64,000 bases of DNA from CAIWHR01 sp963734085. Lineage in GTDB: Bacteria; Pseudomonadota; Gammaproteobacteria; Burkholderiales; Casimicrobiaceae. The notes beneath the pieces are model-generated. The model had not been told where the DNA came from. It worked only from the letters and a program-made list of their open reading frames with translations, and did not search any database. Of this stretch, positions 7,613 through 14,841 are shown piece after piece; the first letter of the stretch is position 1; each line of letters starts with the position of its first letter. The stretch covers positions 868,001 to 932,000 of the forward strand of contig CAVTFT010000007.1 of the NCBI GenBank assembly GCA_963734085.1, written 5' to 3'. A program made the translations under genes and the position numbers.

Positions 7613-9754
7613 TTAGGTTCTGGCGCGATGAATGCGCCGGACGTCGTTGGTCCGCTTGATCGCGCGAATCACGTGCGCGAGGTGGCTCCGGTCGCGCACC
7701 TGCACGCTGAAGAACATCGCGATCATCGCGGAGCCGTCGGACTTCTCCATCGACACGTTGTCGATGTTGGCGCCGGCGTCGGCAATCGCCGTCGCGACGT
7801 CGGCGAGCAGCCCGCGCCGATCGGAGGCGATGAGACGCACGCCGGCGTCGAATTCGCCCTCGACCTCGCTTGCCCACTCGACATCGACCAGCTGCTCGAC
7901 CTCCGGGCGTTGCTTGCGGAGCGTAACGCAGTCGCGCGTGTGAACGAGCAGCCCCTGACCCTTGCGGAACTGGCCGACGACCGCGTCGCCCGGAATCGGC
8001 CGGCAGCATTTCGCGTACTGGATTGCCACGCCCTCGACGCCGCGCAATGTCAACGCGGAGGGCTTCGCCGCGGCCGGCGCCGCGAGCGCCGCCGCATCCT
8101 CGCCGGCCTTGCCGAGCGGTCGCGTCAGCGCCTGCGCGACGACGAACGACAGCCGCTTGCCGAGCCCGATGTCGGCGAGGATTTCGAGTTGGCTCTTCGC
8201 GCCGTATTCCCTTTGCAGCGCTTCCCAGCGTTCCCAGGTGATTGCTTCGGGCGCGACCTTGAGGGTTGCGAGCGCCTGCGACAGGAGCCGCTCGCCCAGG
8301 CCCGCCGATTCCTTCTGCTGCAAGCCCTTGAGGAAGTGACGGATCCGCGAGCGCGCCTTGCCGGTGCCGACGAACGACAGCCATGACGGATTGGGTCGTG
8401 CCGTGGGTGAAGTCAGGATCTCGACGTGATCGCCGTTCTTCAATTCGGTGCGCAGCGGCAGAAGCTCGTAGTTGATCCGCGCCGCGACGCAGTGGTGGCC
8501 GATGTCGGTGTGCACGGCGTAGGCGAAGTCGACGGCGGTCGCGCCGCGCGGCAGCGCCATGATCTTGCCCTTCGGCGTGAACACGTAGATCTCGTCGGGA
8601 AAGAGGTCGCCCTTGATGTTCTCGAGGAACTCCTTCGAGTCGCGCGACTCCGAGCCGATCTCGAGCAGGCTTTGCAGCCAGCGATGCGTTTCGCGCTGCG
8701 CCTCGGCGAGGTCGAGCGCGTCGCCGGACTTGTAGAGCCAGTGGGCCGCCACGCCAGCCTCCGCGATCCGGTGCATGTCGTGCGTGCGGATCTGCGCTTC
8801 GAGCGGCGTCCCGAACGGCCCGAACAGCGTCGTGTGCAGCGACTGGTAGCCGTTGGCCTTCGGAATCGCGATGTAATCCTTGAACTTGCCGGGAATCGGC
8901 TTGTAGAGCGCGTGCAGCACGCCGAGCGCCGCGTAGCAGGCGGTCGGATCGGGGACCAGCACGCGCACGCCGTAGATGTCGAACACCTGCGAGAACGTGT
9001 AGCGCTTTTCGCGCATTTTCTTGTATACGGAATAGATCGTCTTCTCGCGGCCGGTGACGGCGGCGGTGATCCCCGCCTTGACGAAGCCGCCGCGAATCAC
9101 GTCGAGCAGCCGGTTCATCACCTCGCGCCGGTTGCCGCGCGCCGCCTTGATCGCGCCGGCGAGGATCCGGTAGCGCATCGGGTTCAGGTGCTTGAACGCG
9201 AGGTCCTGCAGCTCGAGGTAGAGCGCGTTCAGACCCAACCGGTTCGCGATCGGCGCGTAGATGTCGAGCGTCTCGCGCGCGACGCGCTTGCGATGGACCG
9301 GCGCCATCGCGTCCAGCGTGCGCATGTTGTGGAGCCGGTCGGCGAGCTTGATCAGGATGACGCGGATATCCTGCGCCATCGCGAGCAGCATCTTGCGGAA
9401 GCTCTCGGCCTGCGCGTCCTCGCGCGAGTCGAACTCGATCTGGTCGAGCTTCGAGACGCCGTCGACCATGTCGGCGACGGGCTTGCCGAACGACGACTCG
9501 ATCTCCGCCTTGGTGATGGCGGTGTCCTCCATCACGTCGTGGAGGAGCGCGGCGGCGAGTCCCTGCGCGTCCAGGCGCCACTGCGACAGGATGCTGGCGA
9601 CCGCCAGCGGATGCGTGATGTAGGGCTCGCCGGACTTGCGGAACTGGCCGCGATGAGCCGAATCCGAGAACTGCCACGCGCGCTCGACGAGCGCGATGTC
9701 AGGCGGCGGCAGGTAATTGCCGAGGTGTCGGGTGAACTCCGCAATTTCCGACAT
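7613..9754 (-). CDS. spoT: Bifunctional (p)ppGpp synthase/hydrolase SpoT
   Basis: This 713-residue RelA/SpoT-family enzyme controls the stringent-response alarmone. The N-terminal HD hydrolase domain shows HDVMEDT and KLADRLHNMRTL. The synthetase domain shows REKTIYSVYKKM, YGVRVLVPD and GYQSLHTTL. A TGS domain (VFTPKGKIMALPRGATAVDF), a central helical/zinc-finger-like part with CCRPIPGD and a C-terminal ACT domain (DRRGLLADVATAIADAGAN) follow. An intact HD domain together with the synthetase motifs argues for SpoT rather than RelA. It lies at the end of yicC-gmk-rpoZ-spoT, the conserved proteobacterial order, 44 bases after rpoZ. Confidence 0.97.
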   Translation of the reverse strand: MSEIAEFTRHLGNYLPPPDIALVERAWQFSDSAHRGQFRKSGEPYITHPLAVASILSQWRLDAQGLAAALLHDVMEDTAITKAEIESSFGKPVADMVDGVSKLDQIEFDSREDAQAESFRKMLLAMAQDIRVILIKLADRLHNMRTLDAMAPVHRKRVARETLDIYAPIANRLGLNALYLELQDLAFKHLNPMRYRILAGAIKAARGNRREVMNRLLDVIRGGFVKAGITAAVTGREKTIYSVYKKMREKRYTFSQVFDIYGVRVLVPDPTACYAALGVLHALYKPIPGKFKDYIAIPKANGYQSLHTTLFGPFGTPLEAQIRTHDMHRIAEAGVAAHWLYKSGDALDLAEAQRETHRWLQSLLEIGSESRDSKEFLENIKGDLFPDEIYVFTPKGKIMALPRGATAVDFAYAVHTDIGHHCVAARINYELLPLRTELKNGDHVEILTSPTARPNPSWLSFVGTGKARSRIRHFLKGLQQKESAGLGERLLSQALATLKVAPEAITWERWEALQREYGAKSQLEILADIGLGKRLSFVVAQALTRPLGKAGEDAAALAAPAAAKPSALTLRGVEGVAIQYAKCCRPIPGDAVVGQFRKGQGLLVHTRDCVTLRKQRPEVEQLVDVEWASEVEGEFDAGVRLIASDRRGLLADVATAIADAGANIDNVSMEKSDGSAMIAMFFSVQVRDRSHLAHVIRAIKRTNDVRRIHRART

Positions 9755-9798
9755 GCGGGGACATCTGGACCATGAGGGCCGTCAGATGTGGGGCTCGA

Positions 9799-10005
9799 TC
9801 ATGACTGCACTTTGAGCAGCATCTCGATGCCGACCTTGCCGGCGGCGATTTCGCGCAACGCAATGACGGTCGGCTTGTCGCGGTCGGCGTCGAGCAGCGG
9901 CGAGGAGCCCGCCGAAATCTGGCGCGCTCGGTTGGTCGCCGCGAGCGTCAGCTCGAAGCGATTCGGGATCTTGTCGAGACAGTCTTCGATCGTGATGCGT
10001 GCCAT
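9799..10005 (-). CDS. rpoZ: DNA-directed RNA polymerase omega subunit
   Basis: This 68-residue protein promotes folding and assembly of the beta' subunit. It starts MARITIEDCLDKIPNRFELT, the universally recognised omega N-terminus, and carries LAATNRARQI and the helix KPTVIALREIAAGKVG. It sits between gmk (13 bases upstream) and spoT, the standard context. The tail is slightly short but complete. Confidence 0.98.
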   Translation of the reverse strand: MARITIEDCLDKIPNRFELTLAATNRARQISAGSSPLLDADRDKPTVIALREIAAGKVGIEMLLKVQS

Positions 10006-10018
10006 TTTCGAAACCTCT

Positions 10019-10699
10019 TCAATGTTCGAGCAACCGGGCGAGCAATTGCGCGTGGCGGACCACTTGCCTTGCCGCGGTCAGGCGGGCCGCACGGACGATC
10101 GCGGACAGATCGTCGACGGCCCTCGCAAACTCCTGATTCATAATAACATAATCGAAGTCACCGCAGTGGCGCATCTCTTCGCGCGCCGCATCCAGGCGAC
10201 GGACGATCACCTCGGCGCTGTCCTGGCCCCGCTTTTCCAGGCGCTCGCGCAGCGATGCGAGCGACGGGGGGAGGATGAAGACGAGCACCGCATCGGGCAC
10301 GAGCTTGCGGACTTGTGCGGCCCCCTGCCAGTCGATCTCCAGCAGCACGTCGCGGCCCTGCGCGACCTGTTCGCGGAGCCACGTCGCCGACGTCGCGTAC
10401 CAATGGCCGTGCACGTACGCGTGTTCCAGGAACTCGCCGGCGGCCTTGAGCGCCATGAACCGGGGCCCGTCGACGAAGTGATAGTGGACGCCGTCCTCTT
10501 CACCGGGGCGCGGTGCGCGCGTCGTATAGGACACCGACAGCCGTATCCCCGGCTCCCGTTCGAGCAATGCGGCGACGAGGCTCGTCTTGCCGCCGCCGGA
10601 CGGGGCGGCGAGCACGAACAGGCAACCGGAGGCCGGCGGGGCTTTAGTTGCGCCACCCGCCTCGGCGGCCTTCCGCGATCCGTCGGCGCCTTGCGTCAT
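10019..10699 (-). CDS. gmk: Guanylate kinase
   Basis: This enzyme phosphorylates GMP to GDP with ATP. It has the P-loop APSGGGKTSL, the GMP-binding segments SVSYTTRAPRPGEEDGVHYHF and LLEIDWQGA, and the lid RRLDAAREEM. The ATG at 10699 follows GGAG; it gives 226 residues with a roughly 20-residue Ala/Gly-rich N-terminal extension before the core. A longer open frame upstream runs through the intergenic repeat and is not considered coding. Next gene in the operon is rpoZ. Confidence 0.97.
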   Translation of the reverse strand: MTQGADGSRKAAEAGGATKAPPASGCLFVLAAPSGGGKTSLVAALLEREPGIRLSVSYTTRAPRPGEEDGVHYHFVDGPRFMALKAAGEFLEHAYVHGHWYATSATWLREQVAQGRDVLLEIDWQGAAQVRKLVPDAVLVFILPPSLASLRERLEKRGQDSAEVIVRRLDAAREEMRHCGDFDYVIMNQEFARAVDDLSAIVRAARLTAARQVVRHAQLLARLLEH

Positions 10700-10707
10700 G
10701 AGTCTCC

Positions 10708-10898
10708 GTCGGCCGCAACGCTGCCTCGCCCCGGTCGCACCCCGCTCTGCGTGGGCCCTGCTCCCAGGCTCGCGTCGCGGCCTCCGTACCGCTCGTGACC
10801 CTCGTGGCGCAGAGTTGTCGGCCGCAGCGTCGACTCGCCCCGGTCGCACCCCACGCGCCGGGCGCGCGGGGGCCCTGCTCCCAGGCTCGCGTCGCTAC
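10708..10898. repeat. Two-unit GC-rich intergenic repeat between gmk and yicC
   Basis: Two imperfect direct units of about 76-81 bases lie at 10708-10783 and 10818-10898. Each begins GTCGGCCGC, contains CTCGCCCCGGTCGCACCCC and ends GGCCCTGCTCCCAGGCTCGCGTCGC. The second unit runs into the stop codon of yicC. The same pair of units, more diverged, occurs at 40396-40578 beside another minus-strand stop codon. It would be transcribed as part of the yicC-gmk message. Function unknown. Confidence 0.75.
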
Positions 10899-11761
10899 TC
10901 AAGATTCTGCACTTGCTCGCGCATCTGCTCGATCAGCACCTTCAATTCGAGCGATGCGTGCGAGAGCTCCGCGTCCACCGATTTCGACCCCAGCGTGTTC
11001 GCTTCCCGATGCAGCTCCTGCATCAGGAAATCGAGTCGTTTGCCGGCGCTGCCACCGGCGGCCAGCACCCGGCGCACTTCGGCAACATGGGTCGCGAGTC
11101 GCTCCACTTCCTCGGCGACGTCGATCTTGGTGGCGAAGAGGGCGAGCTCCTGCTTCAGCCGATCCTGATCCGGGTCGAGCCCGGCCTCCCGCAGCCGCGC
11201 CCCCAGCTTGTCGACATACGCGGAGTGCAATGCGGGAATTCGCGGCGTTACGCGCGCGACCTGGGCTTCGATCGCCGCGCAGCGCTCCGCCAGCGCTTGC
11301 GCCAGCTTCGCGCCCTCGCGGGCACGCGAGGCCGCAAGGTCGGAGAGCGCCTTGCCGACGAGCTCCTGGACTCGCGCGGCAAGTTCTTCGGGCGGCACCG
11401 TGGGCTCCGCCAGCACGCCCGGCCAGCGCAGGATTTCGGCAACCGAAAGCGGCGCCGCCCCCGACGCATGCCGTTCCACGTCCGCTGCTGCCTTTGCGAG
11501 CTGTTCGACGCGCGCCGGATCGACCGCGAGCGTCGCCGCGCCCGGCGCCGCGCGATTGAGCGAAATGCGACATTCGACCTTGCCACGCCGCAATTCGGCG
11601 CCGATCCGCTCGCGCAGCGAGGATTCGAGCCCGCGCAGCTCGTCGGGGAGCCGTACCTGAAGGTCCAGATAGCGGTGATTGACCGAACGCAGCTCGACCG
11701 AGAGCGAGACCCCCGGCAGATCGGCGGCAACTGCCGCGAAGCCGGTCATGCTGAGAATCAT
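10895..11761 (-). CDS. yicC: YicC/YloC family endoribonuclease
   Basis: The 288-residue protein belongs to the YicC/YloC RNase family, linked in E. coli to small-RNA turnover. It has the signature start MILSMTGFA, the N-terminal block SVELRSVNHRYLDLQVRLPDELR and the C-terminal block GKRLDFLMQELHREANTLGSKS followed by an amphipathic helix. Length matches the family (about 287). It is the first gene of the yicC-gmk-rpoZ-spoT operon and is divergent from a kinase gene across a 160-base intergenic region. Its stop codon is embedded in a GC-rich repeat. Confidence 0.96.
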   Translation of the reverse strand: MILSMTGFAAVAADLPGVSLSVELRSVNHRYLDLQVRLPDELRGLESSLRERIGAELRRGKVECRISLNRAAPGAATLAVDPARVEQLAKAAADVERHASGAAPLSVAEILRWPGVLAEPTVPPEELAARVQELVGKALSDLAASRAREGAKLAQALAERCAAIEAQVARVTPRIPALHSAYVDKLGARLREAGLDPDQDRLKQELALFATKIDVAEEVERLATHVAEVRRVLAAGGSAGKRLDFLMQELHREANTLGSKSVDAELSHASLELKVLIEQMREQVQNLE

Positions 11762-11920
11762 CGGGTATTTTTGTGAGCTTTATGCAGGTTTTCCGGCTTT
11801 ACTTTGGCCCCCGGGTTGCCGAGAATGTATGCGTTATCCCCCGGTGGCGCAAGCCGTCCCGGCGCTGCTGGCACATGAATTGCGAGCGTTTTCCACGGAT
11901 AACATCTAACATCCGCGCCC

Positions 11921-12859
11921 ATGCCGGTCACTAATCAAGCCCTGACGGGGGGCTATCAGCTCCTGAACTACCGGATCGACCGGCAGATCAGCCGCGGCGG
12001 TTTTTCGATCGTCTACCGCGCCTTCGACGAGACCGGCGCGCCGGTCGCAATCAAGGAATACCTGCCCTCGTCGCTGGTGCTGCGCACCGAGGGCGACATC
12101 GTGCGCGCCTCGTCGGCCGAGAATCTCACGTCGTTCCGGTACGGGATGAAGTGCTTTTTCGAGGAGGGCCGCGCGCTCGCCAAGATCAACCACCCGAACG
12201 TCGTGCGCGTGCTCAATTTCTTCCGCGCCAACGAGACGGTCTACATGGTGATGCGCTACGAGCGCGGCCGCACGCTGCAGCAGCAGATCCAGATGCGGCA
12301 GGACCAGATGTCCGAGCGCCTCGTGCGCCACGTGTTCATGCATCTGCTGAACGGCCTGCGCGAGGTGCATACGCACAAGCTGCTGCATCTCGACATCAAG
12401 CCGGCCAACATCTATCTGCGCACCGACGGCAGTCCCGTGCTGCTCGACTTTGGCGCCGCGCGGCAGACGCTCACCACCAACCGGCCGAAGCTCGCCCCGA
12501 TGTACACGCCCGGCTTCGCCGCGCCGGAGCAGTATCGCGAGCCCGATCGTCTCGGTCCCTGGACCGACGTCTATGGCGTTGGCGCGAGCATGTTTGCCTG
12601 CCTTGCCGCGTTTGCGCCGCAGGCCGCCGACGCGCGGGTGCAGGAAGACCACCTCGTCTCGGCGAAGAAGATCTGGTCGGGTCAATATTCGGACAACGTG
12701 CTCGAGGTGATCGACTGGTGTCTGCGCCTCGATCCGCTCGAACGCCCGCAGTCGGTGTTCGCGCTGCAAAAGGCGATCCGCGACATTCCGCCGAAGAAGC
12801 GCAAGCTCACGTTCTTCGGCAACCTGAAGCGCAAGTTGTTCAGCGAGATCGGCGCCTGA
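11921..12859 (+). CDS. Serine/threonine protein kinase (Hanks type)
   Basis: This 312-residue cytoplasmic kinase carries the canonical subdomains: Gly-rich loop ISRGGFSIVYRAF, ATP-binding Lys in VAIKEYLP, catalytic loop HLDIKPANI, DFG motif in LLDFGAAR and APE-like AAPEQY. The residue before the catalytic Asp is Leu rather than Arg (HLD instead of HRD), so it is a non-RD kinase and may not depend on activation-loop phosphorylation. No transmembrane or sensor domain follows; the tail is basic (KKRKLTFFGNLKRK). A PP2C phosphatase gene starts 33 bases downstream, so the two form a reversible phosphorylation module. Confidence 0.94.
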   Translation: MPVTNQALTGGYQLLNYRIDRQISRGGFSIVYRAFDETGAPVAIKEYLPSSLVLRTEGDIVRASSAENLTSFRYGMKCFFEEGRALAKINHPNVVRVLNFFRANETVYMVMRYERGRTLQQQIQMRQDQMSERLVRHVFMHLLNGLREVHTHKLLHLDIKPANIYLRTDGSPVLLDFGAARQTLTTNRPKLAPMYTPGFAAPEQYREPDRLGPWTDVYGVGASMFACLAAFAPQAADARVQEDHLVSAKKIWSGQYSDNVLEVIDWCLRLDPLERPQSVFALQKAIRDIPPKKRKLTFFGNLKRKLFSEIGA

Positions 12860-12892
12860 CGCGCGCCACGCACTCCCGACATTTCCTTTTCG

Positions 12893-13813
12893 ATGCGCTT
12901 CACGATCTTCCAGGAGTCCCGGAAGGGTTCACGCAAGGTCAATCAGGACCGGATCGCGTACACGTACAGCCGCGACACGCTGCTGCTCGTCGTCGCCGAC
13001 GGCATGGGTGGGCACGCGGGCGGCGAGATCGCCGCGCAGATTGCCGTGCGGTTGTTCATCGAGCGCTTCCAGCAGGAGGCAAAGCCGATCCTCAAGAATC
13101 CGCTCAAGTTCCTGCAGGACTCGATGCTGCGCGCTCACGCCGCACTCGGCTCGTATGCGAACCAGTTCTCGATGCTGGAGACGCCGCGCACCACGTGCGT
13201 CGCGTGCATCGTCCAGGCGAACCACGCGTACTGGGCGCACGTCGGCGACTCGAGGCTTTATCTCTATCGGCAGGGTGGCATGATCGGGCAGACGAAGGAC
13301 CATTCGAAGGTCCAGTACCTGGTCGATCAGGGGATCATCGGCGCCGAGGACGTCGCCGAGCATCCGGACCGGAACAAGATCTTCAGCTGCCTCGGCGGGC
13401 TCGTCGACCCGGTGATCGATCTCGGCAAGCGCACGCCGCTGCGCAACGGCGACGTCATCGTCATGTGCACCGACGGCGTCTGGGGCGTCATGACCCGCGA
13501 GGAGATCGCGACGTGGCTCACGTCGACGCCAATCCTCAAGACCGCGCCGCAGATGATGCGCGAGGCGGAAAAGCGCGGCGGCCCGGACGGCGACAACCTG
13601 TCGACGATCGTGGTGCGCTGGGGACCCGAGACGCTGACCGACGAGCCGTCGACGACGATCACCGAAACGCTGGGCCTCGGCGAATTCCAGACGCAGATCG
13701 ACCGCACGCTGACGCTCACGGACCGCAAGGGTGCGCAGCGCGACCTTTCCGACGACGAGATCGAGCGCGCGATCGCCGAGATCCAGGCGACGATCCAGCG
13801 TTACCGCAAATGA
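12893..13813 (+). CDS. PP2C-family serine/threonine phosphatase
   Basis: This 306-residue phosphatase is the partner of the upstream kinase. PP2C motifs are present: SRKVNQDRIAYTY, the metal-binding ADGMGGHAGGEIAA, the AHVGDSRLYLYR core strand, TDGVWG and the C-terminal metal site GDNLSTIVVRW. About 70 residues after the core (from about residue 240) are Thr- and charge-rich, ending in a predicted helix; their role is unknown. The enzyme is cytoplasmic with no membrane segment. Confidence 0.94.
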   Translation: MRFTIFQESRKGSRKVNQDRIAYTYSRDTLLLVVADGMGGHAGGEIAAQIAVRLFIERFQQEAKPILKNPLKFLQDSMLRAHAALGSYANQFSMLETPRTTCVACIVQANHAYWAHVGDSRLYLYRQGGMIGQTKDHSKVQYLVDQGIIGAEDVAEHPDRNKIFSCLGGLVDPVIDLGKRTPLRNGDVIVMCTDGVWGVMTREEIATWLTSTPILKTAPQMMREAEKRGGPDGDNLSTIVVRWGPETLTDEPSTTITETLGLGEFQTQIDRTLTLTDRKGAQRDLSDDEIERAIAEIQATIQRYRK

Positions 13814-13979
13814 GCAGCTGTCAGCTCTCAGCCATCAGCTCTCAGCAAGGGCAAACCAGCTGCCCGCTGTCAGCTGTCGGCTCTCGGCAAGAGCACAGAC
13901 GAAGGTGCGCGCGCGAGGGCCTTATGAATTTGCTGACAGCTGATAGCTGATAGCTGATAGCTGACAGCGGATAGCTGAA
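13814..13979. repeat. Inverted arrays of a 7-bp unit between PP2C gene and dnaQ-like gene
   Basis: Directly after the PP2C stop codon, imperfect copies of AGCTGTC/AGCTCTC run from about 13814 to 13847, with more variants at 13857-13888. From 13931 to 13979 the reverse complement unit GATAGCT/GACAGCT is repeated about six times and runs right up to the dnaQ-like ATG. The two arrays can pair as a long imperfect hairpin. No gene is seen in this 166-base stretch. Confidence 0.8.
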
Positions 13980-14714
13980 ATGCGCCAGATCATCCTCGAC
14001 ACCGAAACGACCGGCCTCGATCCGCTGCAGGGCCATCGGATCATCGAGCTGGCCGGCCTCGAGGTCGTCAACCGCCGGCCGACGGGCCGCACGGTCCAGT
14101 TTTTCGTCGACCCGGAACGCGAGATCGACTTCGGCGCGACGGAAGTGCACGGCAAGACGTGGGACGACCTCCGAGGCAAGCCGAAATTCCGCGACATCGC
14201 CGGCGACTTCCTCGATTTCGCTCGTGGCGCGGAGTGGATCATCCACAACGCGCCGTTCGACGTCGCCTTCCTCGATTTCGAGCTCGCGCTCGCCGGACAC
14301 CCGGCGTGCGCCAGCATGTACGGGAAGCTGACCGACACGCTCGGTCTCGCGCGCGAAATGTTTCCCGGCAAGCGCAACAGCCTCGACGCGCTGTGCGACC
14401 GGTTCGGAATCGACAACGCGCATCGCACGCTCCACGGCGCGCTGCTCGACGCGCAGCTGTTGGCCGAGGTCTGGCTCGCGATGACGCGCGGACAGGAAAC
14501 GCTGACGATCGATCTGGGGGCGGCGCCGCAACGGCAGGACGGCGAGTCTTTCGCCGGAACCGGCTCGGGCAGTCTGCCCTCGATTGGGCCGATCAAAGTA
14601 CTTGAACCGAGCGCAGACGAGCTTGCTGCACATCGCGAATATCTCGCCGCGCTCGACCGCGAATCGAAAGGCCAATGCATCTGGCTTGCGCTCGAGTCGG
14701 CGCTGGCCGCTTAG
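13980..14714 (+). CDS. dnaQ: DnaQ-like 3'-5' exonuclease (DNA polymerase III epsilon)
   Basis: This 244-residue exonuclease has the DEDDh set: ExoI LDTETTGLD, ExoII NAPFDVAFLDFE, and ExoIII with catalytic His in HGALLDAQLLAEVW. The length and the C-terminal extension after residue 180, which in epsilon binds the polymerase alpha subunit, match proteobacterial proofreading subunits. The ATG abuts a 7-bp tandem repeat, and no clear Shine-Dalgarno sequence is visible in it. In many proteobacteria dnaQ lies next to rnhA; that gene is not here. Confidence 0.9.
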   Translation: MRQIILDTETTGLDPLQGHRIIELAGLEVVNRRPTGRTVQFFVDPEREIDFGATEVHGKTWDDLRGKPKFRDIAGDFLDFARGAEWIIHNAPFDVAFLDFELALAGHPACASMYGKLTDTLGLAREMFPGKRNSLDALCDRFGIDNAHRTLHGALLDAQLLAEVWLAMTRGQETLTIDLGAAPQRQDGESFAGTGSGSLPSIGPIKVLEPSADELAAHREYLAALDRESKGQCIWLALESALAA

Positions 14715-14841
14715 TGGGGCGCGCTGCCGACGCAGGAGCCGACACAGTATCCGGACTGCGTCAGTCGCGGGCTCCCGGCCAGCCCTGTAGAATGTCCGGC
14801 CGGCTTCCGTAACACTGTTGTCACGTCCCGCCGCCATTCTC

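Noticed and set aside
10700..10849. Longer guanylate kinase with about 50 extra N-terminal residues
   Set aside because: The extension is translated from the GC-rich intergenic repeat; the ATG at 10699 has a ribosome-binding site and gives the family length.
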